In this document: positions 56,871-64,000 of the stretch, one piece after another
How positions within the stretch are numbered: the first letter of the stretch is position 1
How the letters are laid out: each line of letters starts with the position of its first letter
Assembly: GCA_963932465.1 (NCBI GenBank)
Contig: OZ010786.1
Location: 442,420,619 to 442,484,618, forward strand
Direction: 5' to 3'
Source: Maratus speciosus
Lineage: Eukaryota; Arthropoda; Arachnida; Araneae; Salticidae
DNA: 64,000 nt
Translations under genes and position numbers: made by a program
The notes under the pieces: model-generated
The model's database searches: none
Told to the model about the DNA's origin: nothing
What the model saw: the letters and a program-made list of their open reading frames with translations, nothing else

Positions 56871-58483
56871 AGAAAAATGAAATTAAAAACTCGTCAGAAG
56901 CGGCCAGATAAAATTTTTAAACTAAGTTTGTCTCTAATCTTAATTTAGTTTTTGTTAGTGAAATTAGTATTTAACTTCGAAAAATACCTATCCCTGTAGG
57001 TCGAGCTGGCAGGGAGTTTTTAATATATAACTTTTTATGTCTATTTTACCCGGAAGGACCCCATGGTTAACTTAACTCGATCAAGGCTGGGCAGGTCTAC
57101 TAGTATTTTATAATTGTTGTGTTAACAGAGCGATTTAAATTAATATATTTGGATGTCAAGAATTTTCACATATTGTCAAAGAAGAATAGTTTATAATGAA
57201 AATACGCATATGCGTTATAAAAATTCTCGGAAATTATACCACATGTAAGAAAACATTAAAACAAATAAAATCATATATATTATTTTATGTTCATGAAATG
57301 AACAAAAAGTTTCATATTTTTTATCAATTTTCATTAAAACACTAACAAAATAAATAAATAATAATAATAATAAAAACATTATTAAATTGAAAAACTAAAG
57401 TTATTTTTGTGGGAGATATTGATAAATTCCCAAGTCGGTTCTTAGAACTTAATATCTGTATTCTTTCATACAAAAAGTAATAAAATGTAAAACAGATTTT
57501 AATCATTGATTACAGAGAATTTTCTACTTCGACTAGCTAGATTTCTTTTTGATAAGTTGATCTAATTTATCGCCAAAGGGCAAACTTTAATAACTTTCGT
57601 TTGTTTGGTGGCTTTCGTTAAATTAAGATTTATTTTGAAAAGAAAGCCCATTAAATTTGAAGCCCTTAATAATATAGTTAAGAAAGAGTTCCCTTAAGGG
57701 ATACATTTTTTTTTCTTCCTTTAATAAAAAGCCAAATGCATTTTTGAGATATAATATTTGCAGATACGTTAAACCTTTTTTTGAGCAAAGTACTACTTGT
57801 GCATTAATTTCAAATAGTGTTTTGATTTGCTTTAGGGGGGGGGGGATGTAGACATATAAACATGCATTTATTTCAGTGGTTTCGTTCTTTTCAGTCATAA
57901 TATTTGGTGGTTGGGAAATTATTATACCATAGTCCATTTATTCAGTTCAGTAGGACATCGGGGTGCGCTGTGATAAGTATTTAACACTCTTTATTTAAAT
58001 ATATATATCCATAGCTGTCAAGTATGGATTTTTATTACCACTAAATTTTTTTTGGGCTGTGGCAAACAGGTACGTCTTGAATTTATAAGTATTCCGCCGG
58101 AAGAAGGCTCTGTAATAGCTATTTTTGTATATTATTTTCTATTTTTCGTAGTTCTAATGTACATCAGCGCCTCGTGCAGCTACGAGAACTCATAAGCCGT
58201 CTATTCGCCAAAAGCTGAAGCACAACAGGATTACGAAACAGTTTTGATTTTAAGAAATATCATGATCGACACTAATTCGCTTTTACTCCATTAATTGACA
58301 GAAGCAGGAATTTAAGATGAAAATCAAAGTTTGAATAGTATTGAATTAATAACATTGAAGTATTAATGTTTATAACGACTTTTTGAAATATTAAGATGTA
58401 TGAGATAGGAAAAATTTTTAGGATTGGCACACCCAACTAGTTCTGTCTATTATTATTTAAGGATTATTTAAAAAAAGGAAACA
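56871..58483. other. Intergenic, nothing recognised
   Basis: ORF 57623-57937 (minus) crosses a C run and shows no recognisable protein. No repeat ends found. Confidence 0.4.
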
Positions 58484-58488
58484 CTTAC

Positions 58489-58666
58489 CAGGGTTCGTAC
58501 GGGTACCGTTATTTTCAAGGTGATAAACCAGTATTTCTTTTATAAAAAATAAATCTAGTTCAAACGCACGATATTTCACCTTATTTAGAGGAGACAATTT
58601 CTATAAGATAATACTGGTACCGAAGAATTTTCTGAACGTGAAATTCAAGGACCCGTGCGAACCCTG
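58489..58666. mobile_element. CAGGGTTCGTACG MITE, copy 3 (178 bp)
   Basis: It starts CAGGGTTCGTACGGGTACCG and ends CCGTGCGAACCCTG, flanked by exact 5-bp repeats CTTAC (58484-58488, 58667-58671). AAACCAGTATTTC and AATACTGGTACCG form the internal core; closely related to copy 1 at 7348. Confidence 0.8.
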
Positions 58667-58704
58667 CTTACGTACTTTAACATATATTTACACGAAAATC
58701 AATT

Positions 58705-58909
58705 ACCGTATATACTCGCGTATAAGTCGACCCCTAAATTCAAGAAAGAAATATGTTCCATACCAGTATTTTCTTGTAGCTCTCTTCCCTTTACTTAATA
58801 TCAGTAAATTCTGTATTTAGATAAGATGAAGATAACTTTTTAAAATACTGGTGCACAGTCTGTTATTCCTCTCAAATTTGGAGTCGACTTATACGCGAGT
58901 ATATACGGT
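58705..58909. mobile_element. CCGTATATACTCGCG mariner-like MITE (205 bp)
   Basis: Perfect ~26-bp TIRs starting CCGTATATACTCGCGTATAA, flanked by TA. The interior has ATACCAGTATTTTC and AAAATACTGGTGCAC as an inverted pair. The perfect TIRs suggest a recent or maintained element. Confidence 0.8.
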
Positions 58910-59192
58910 AAATTTTTGAAGTCGTTATTAAAGAACAATTTATTGATATTCATACTTGTATGGTTATGTTTTATTTCGGTATTATCAATATGGGGTTATA
59001 TTTCTTTACCCTTAACGATCGCAGTACTCTTCCCAGATACAGGCATCTCTTAGGAGAATTTATTCGGTTGGCACTACTTTTTTTAAGAAATAACTTTATT
59101 TTCTTTTTACACCAGGTGCAAGAGCACTTTAATAAAAAATCTACTTTTAAAATACAGTGGTGTTGAATAGAATCTAAAAATAGAATCATGTA

Positions 59193-60068
59193 CAGTCGGT
59201 CCTCTATTTAACGAAGTCGCTAAATCCTGAAAAAAAGTTCGTTATATGGAAAATTCGTTAAATAGAGAGTCACCCTTTAAAATACTTTAAACTACGTAAA
59301 ACACATTTTAAGTCCATAAACACTAAATATAATTTAAAAAAGTAATTAGTCACACTTTTTTTTTATAAATTATATCCATTTGTTTTATTTATTTTACCCA
59401 TCAAAAAGAAACCTGGAAGGGAAATAAGAATGAAACAAAACACTGTCTGGAAATACATTGCATTTTCAGTTTAAAAAATACTTTTACATTAAAATCACGA
59501 TTTTTTATTATGGTTGATAAGCTGTTTGGAGGAATACCAAATTTTAAAGCAGTATTCTTTTTCTTCATGCCTTTATCCACCTCATCAAGAATAATTTTTT
59601 TTTCTTTGATGATCAAGCACTTTCGCTTTGACATTTTCGAGCTACAAGAACCGAAATTACCAACACGACTGATCATGATCAACAATCTAGAAAACGAGAA
59701 ACTAAGGAGATACTTAAAGTTTCCTCTTCTTGGATGGAAAGCAAAGAATCACAACGATTTTACATTTTACTGCTCTCGGTGAGTTAGGTGCCTGATAAGA
59801 CCTGTTCATGGCCATTGATCATCATAAAATGTGTTAAAAGAAAGAATAAGTTTGGAATGCCCAGTAATATTTTAAGAAATAGGGAGAAAAAAAAATTAGA
59901 TACCAAGGAAAAGTTCGTTAAATAGAGAACACACTTCGCTATTTGGAGGTTATTTTACGAAGAAATTTGCAAAATGTTCTTGGTTTCAAGTAAAAGTTCG
60001 CAAAATAGAGAAGTTCGCAAAATAGAGAAATTCGCAAAATAGAGGTTTGCTAAATAGAGGTCCGACTG
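59193..60068 (-). mobile_element. pogo/Tigger deletion derivative (876 bp)
   Basis: Ends CAGTCGGTCCTCTATTTAAC and complement CTAAATAGAGGTCCGACTG, flanked by TA (59191-59192, 60069-60070). Subterminal AAAATAGAGA / GTTAAATAGAG repeats occur on both sides. It retains the 5' part of a transposase gene on the minus strand. Confidence 0.8.
59401..59634 (-). pseudogene. Truncated pogo/Tigger transposase (CENP-B-type N-terminal HTH)
   Basis: From the Met at about 59634 the frame reads MSKRKCLIIKEKKIILDEVD, then ALKFGIPPNSLSTIIKNRD: the psq/CENP-B-like helix-turn-helix that binds the TIRs in Tigger-type transposases. After IIKNRD the family pattern is lost and the frame stops at 59401; the second HTH and the DDE core are absent, consistent with an internal deletion. 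Confidence 0.75.
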
Positions 60069-60127
60069 TATATAAAGCTTGGGCGGCTATTTGCCAACAC
60101 TCGACCGCAAAGGGTTATTACATAAAG

Positions 60128-60595
60128 TAATATTTATAATTTAGCTGTTGTGACTTTCTTCGCAACAGCATACATTAAGAGGTTTTTCGATATCCATGTA
60201 CTGCGTTAAACACGTAGTAACTGTTACGTCTTTGTAAAATAAAATAATATTTATAATTTAGCTGTTGTGACTTTCTTCGCAACAGCATACATTAAGAGGT
60301 TTTTCGATATCCATGTACTGCGTTAAACACGTAGTAACTGTTACATCTTTGTAAAATAAAGTAATATTTATAATTTAGCTGTTGTGACTTTCTTCGCAAC
60401 AGCATACATTAAGAGGTTTTTCGATATCCATGTACTGCGTTAAACACGTAGTAAATATTACGTCTTTGTAAAATAAAGTAATATTTATAATTTAGCTGTT
60501 GTGACTTTCTTCGCGACAGCATACATTAAGAGGTTTTTCGATATCCATGTACCGCATTAAACACGTAGTAACTGTTACGTCTTTTTAAAATAAAG
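60128..60595. repeat. 117-bp tandem repeat, four copies
   Basis: Units start at 60128, 60245, 60362 and 60479, an exact 117-bp period. Copies are nearly identical, so the expansion is recent. Each unit contains a near-palindrome (GCTGTTGTGACTTTC ... GCAACAGC). Confidence 0.95.
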
Positions 60596-61229
60596 CACTT
60601 TTTCTCGATATTCTAATAATTTCTAGACTAGCATCACATACACATAACGCACAGCCCTCTAATATTAGTCCTACGCGTTGATGCAAAAATTTTGACTTCC
60701 GGAAATTTTTCACACATGGTCCCTTGAATGTGAATATCCGTATTTTTAAAAAGTATTCTTCGCCTCATTTTTCTGCGATTAAAAAAGGCACAAAATACTT
60801 TTAGTGAACACTCGTATTCAAACGCAAGGGACCTTTCAAAGCTTGCAAAAAATTATTAAACGACTGTCGCTTTTATTGTGCAAGCGCGTCGGCCTATAAT
60901 TCAGAAGGCTGTGGGTAGTGTATTTTAGCACAACTATTTCTCAATAGTTAATTTTTATTTACTGAATAATTGAATTTTACTTTAAATATAAGGAAGATTA
61001 TTATTAGAAAATAATAAAGTACTTGAATAATAATTTTGCGCATGTGCAGTACATGTTAAATTTCCTAGCACACATTAGCACCATGAATCGGCCAGTGTTC
61101 AAGACAGAATTGACCTGCAAGCGCAGAATATGTAAATTTTGTTCATAAACATGAGTGCTCTACCCCTCTCTTACGAAAAATTGCCAAAGGATGAGCCGTG
61201 GGGAAGAAGCGAATCGCTTCATGTAATTA
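60596..61229. other. Intergenic, nothing recognised
   Basis: No repeat or coding sequence recognised. Confidence 0.4.
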
Positions 61230-61787
61230 CAGTAGAACCTCGATTATCCGAAGTAATTGGGAACGACCACCTTTCGGAAAATCGGAATTTTCGGATGATC
61301 GAGAATGCTTCAATTTTAAGATTAAGGAGAAATATGTGCAATATTTCTTATTATGGTAAGAAGCGTTTAATAAAAATAAAGCAATAGCAAAATTGAAACA
61401 AGAATAAATTACCTGAATTTTAATTTTGAAATTAAGTACCTTTTACATATATCACAAGGGTTTGAAAAAATGTTTTGTTCGTCGCAGTTTCGATTGCTTT
61501 TGCTTTGTAGGTCTATCACGGAGTTTTTTAATATTATTAGTACACCAGCATCAGAGTCTTTCTGCTGCTCCAGCTATGCCAAACCGTTTTCAAAACATTC
61601 AAAAGCTTCAGAATTGCTAATTTGTTCGTTTTCTCCGTTCCACTGCGCAGGTTACGGGAGCTCAAGTTAAATTTAACGGAACTCTAAGAAAGGGGACCGA
61701 AAATATTTATATGTACTCGTAGTTCGGAAAGGACCGCTTGCACACAAGGAATATGATAGTTAGGATTTTGCACACAAGGAATGTGAC

Positions 61788-61825
<38 letters not shown>

Positions 61826-61919
61826 AAAAAAATGAAAAAAAAGAAAAAAGATTTAAAAATGGATTTTGGTTAACCGAGAGTTTCGGTTAACATAGTTTCG
61901 GATAAAAGAGGCTCTATTG
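61230..61919. mobile_element. Tigger-like MITE (690 bp)
   Basis: Ends CAGTAGAACCTCGATTATCC and the complement of CAATAGAGCCTCTTTTATCC, flanked by TA. TTCGGAT / ATCCGAA subterminal repeats on both sides. Contains an A run of ~31 (61792-61822). ORFs within show no transposase. Confidence 0.75.
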
Positions 61920-62150
61920 TATTTGATTCCATAATCCATCTAATTGACTTTACAAGAACAAGGACTTTAAGTTTAAGATTCATGTTCGATCCACTGTTTC
62001 GTCTGCCTCTTTGGATTGATATTTATGAATTTCTGTTTTTAATTTTTCTGGTTTAAACTTTTCATTTTACAGCATGAAAAAAGAAAGTGAGTCGTAAGAG
62101 ATGCGACTTTTCAGCTTGCGAAATCAATTCATCTGCACAGGCTTATTAAT

Positions 62151-62603
62151 CAGGGTGTCCAAAAGTCCCCGTTTGGACTAAAATGCTTCACACTATGAAG
62201 AGTTTTCTTCAAATGGATGAAAATAATTAGTTCCGAACTTGGATCACAGGTGCCAACAGTTGTCCATATGTTTGGTTTCAAACATGCATTTTTTCTGATT
62301 TTCAGATTTGTTTTGACGCTTTGACACAGAAAAGACGACAACCAGCGAAAAAGCTCATTGTGTAGGTAGGTACTTCGAAACCATATAGAAATTAATCTCA
62401 AAATCAGATAAAAACGCATGTTTGAAAACAAACTTAAGGACAAGTGGCGCCATCTATGATAGAATTTTAGAACTATTTCTTTATTTACTTGAAAGAAATT
62501 TTTCATCGTGAGAAGCATTTTAGTCCGAATCGCATTCCTGCACGACAATTACTTGATATTATATTGAATTTTAAAATTTAAGGGGAACTTTTTGGGCTTC
62601 CTA
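62151..62603. mobile_element. Mariner-like hairpin MITE (CAGGGTGTCCAAAAG)
   Basis: Left CAGGGTGTCCAAAAGTCCCC and right complement of AGGAAGCCCAAAAAGTTCCCC. A second inverted pair (GGACTAAAATGCTTC / GAAGCATTTTAGTCC) is inside. The right end is decayed and TA flanks are not clear. The 132-codon minus-strand ORF follows this structure and shows no recognised domain. Confidence 0.5.
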
Positions 62604-63659
62604 TTTATGGCTTTGGAAAATAAGGGAAGGCAAAAATAAAAAGTCGTATGCTGAACACTCGTCGTGAAAAACGCTAAAATCCCTTCTCAAACAATTTTGC
62701 TAAAAGCGTCTATTTTTTGATAATCACACTCACACACGAAGGTTTAGTACGGAAAAAAAATTAATTTATTATGCAAAGTATACAATGATTATTCCGGTAA
62801 TTATGCGATTTTTATAGTGTATGTTGTGTACATAATGTATGTTGTGTGAAAATTCTTTGAAATAATGCCAAGAACAAACTATAAAATAAAAAAATAAAGA
62901 AAGTTACAAATTACAAAGTAATTCATAACACGTTTTTAAAATGAAAAATAAATCTTGAAATATTTTGTTAAAACACTAACTGAATAAACAATGAAGAAGA
63001 AGTGAATACTAGCTTGTTGTAGTGTAGGCGATATATCATGTTTTCTTTATGACTCCGAATTTAATATCTAGATCTACTAAAGATAGAGTATTATAATAAA
63101 AAGAAGATACAGTTCTGAAATCATATATAGAGGTTCTCCCAAAAGGAACGAATTTTGCGTTGACATTATTTTTACCAGTGTCAAATGACAATTTTTTTAA
63201 GTTTTAATTTATTTTTATTTTTCTCGTAGTTTTTTAATGTAATAAGTAAGGACCCATAGAACATAGATTTTTAAGAGCAAAACTGAAACTTAATTTCGGT
63301 AATATTTTTATATTCGGCCGCAAACAAAACGAAAATGTCCGAAAATTATTTAAGTAATTAATTCTTGCAAAATATGTATATAATTATTAATTAATTATAC
63401 TTGTTTATTAAACATACATAATTAATAATTAATTATACATGTTGCCAAAATTTTCTCTCTGTGCCTCTGACCAAAACTTTTTATTTTCATATAAAATAAA
63501 ATGTAGTTAATTCATCAACAATATAGAACGATTGCCTAATTAAACGAACTCCATCTAATTAAACTAGTCGGATATGCCAATCCCAAAACTTTCTTCTATC
63601 TCATATATGTTAATACTTCAAATATCCCTAGTACAGTGACAAATTAAATCGCTATCTAT
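62604..63659. other. Intergenic, nothing recognised
   Basis: AT-rich, with AATTAATTA-type simple sequence around 63355-63435. Confidence 0.4.
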
Positions 63660-64000
63660 GCCCATCATGAGGAATCTAAACATATGAAATTTCGAGCATT
63701 GGTTCTTGAGGTAGGATTATCGCTAAATTCGTGTAAATCATGCAAAAATGCAGATTTTCAGCGCCACCGGTTAGGTAATTTACACCAAAATGTAATCATC
63801 AACAAGTTATGTTAATTTCTTACTGAATCTGAAGTTTGAGGAAAATCTGTGTAACTGTTTCTGAGAAATCGTGAAAAATTCCACACAGCATCGCTGCCTT
63901 TTGAGCTATTTACACCAAAAACAAAAATTAGGACCATTTTATACTAGGGACTAACTGAACCTGAAGCTTGTTGAAAATCCATGAATTAGTTCTTGAGATA
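63660..64000. repeat. Start of a diverged tandem array running off the window
   Basis: Phrases TTCTTGAGGTAGG, TTTCTGAGAAATCG and TTCTTGAGATA recur about every 145 bp, as do TTTACACCAAAA and GAA(G/C)CTGAAG-type phrases. Probably two to three monomers of a satellite-like repeat. Confidence 0.5.

Noticed and set aside
60128..60595. CRISPR-like array
   Set aside because: Units are contiguous 117-bp repeats with no distinct spacers, in a eukaryotic repeat context.
62150..62548. 132-codon minus-strand ORF
   Set aside because: It fills a hairpin MITE and is rich in Leu/Phe/Ser with no recognisable domain; likely chance.

Overview
The window looks like a gene-poor, AT-rich stretch of a metazoan nuclear genome, most likely an arthropod and possibly an arachnid. 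I infer this from the transposon spectrum: Tc1/mariner-type transposases with a DUF4817-like N-terminus, a Penelope-like element with hammerhead-like motifs, a Phantom-type MULE, a Ty3/Gypsy element, TTAA-flanked piggyBac-like MITEs and a tRNA-derived SINE. I found no convincing host protein gene, rRNA, tRNA or CRISPR array. Almost every long ORF lies inside a mobile element or a stop-free tandem repeat. The one intact, recognisable CDS is a 358-residue DDE transposase at 14254-15330.

Layout. 1-5.7 kb: unannotated AT-rich DNA with a Harbinger-like MITE (2435-3374), one TTAA MITE and a palindromic repeat. 5.76-8.38 kb: a dead mariner-like element with ~295-bp TIRs, itself invaded by two MITEs. 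8.5-12.3 kb: a foldback unit and a three-deep insertion stack that includes a complete SINE. 13.43-16.41 kb: a second mariner-like element with ~560-bp TIRs and the intact transposase. 17.70-22.28 kb: a complete but broken Ty3/Gypsy element. 23-27 kb: MITEs and a 5'-truncated Penelope-like element whose two ends are inverted copies carrying hammerhead-like motifs, bounded by a 15-bp target duplication. 27-41 kb: TTAA MITEs, three copies of an AGGTGCGTTCG element, and two inverted copies of a compound repeat with a 16-bp minisatellite. 41.37-44.70 kb: a hAT-like element containing a decayed ~36-bp array. 44.93-55.83 kb: a nest in which a TTAA MITE contains a 10.66-kb Phantom-type MULE, which contains another TTAA MITE, which contains a 2.8-kb CACTA-like element. 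55.8-64 kb: satellite-like tandem repeats, pogo/Tigger-type deletion derivatives and small MITEs.

How the parts relate. The window records layered transposition. Target duplications and split flanks give a relative order of insertion in at least three stacks. At least a dozen TTAA-flanked MITEs share CCC/GGG ends, a short subterminal palindrome whose sequence differs between copies, and an inverted internal core (ACCAGAAAT ... TTCTGGTG). The same kind of core appears in MITEs with unrelated termini. All boundaries, target duplications and motifs were read by eye; no alignment or database search was run.
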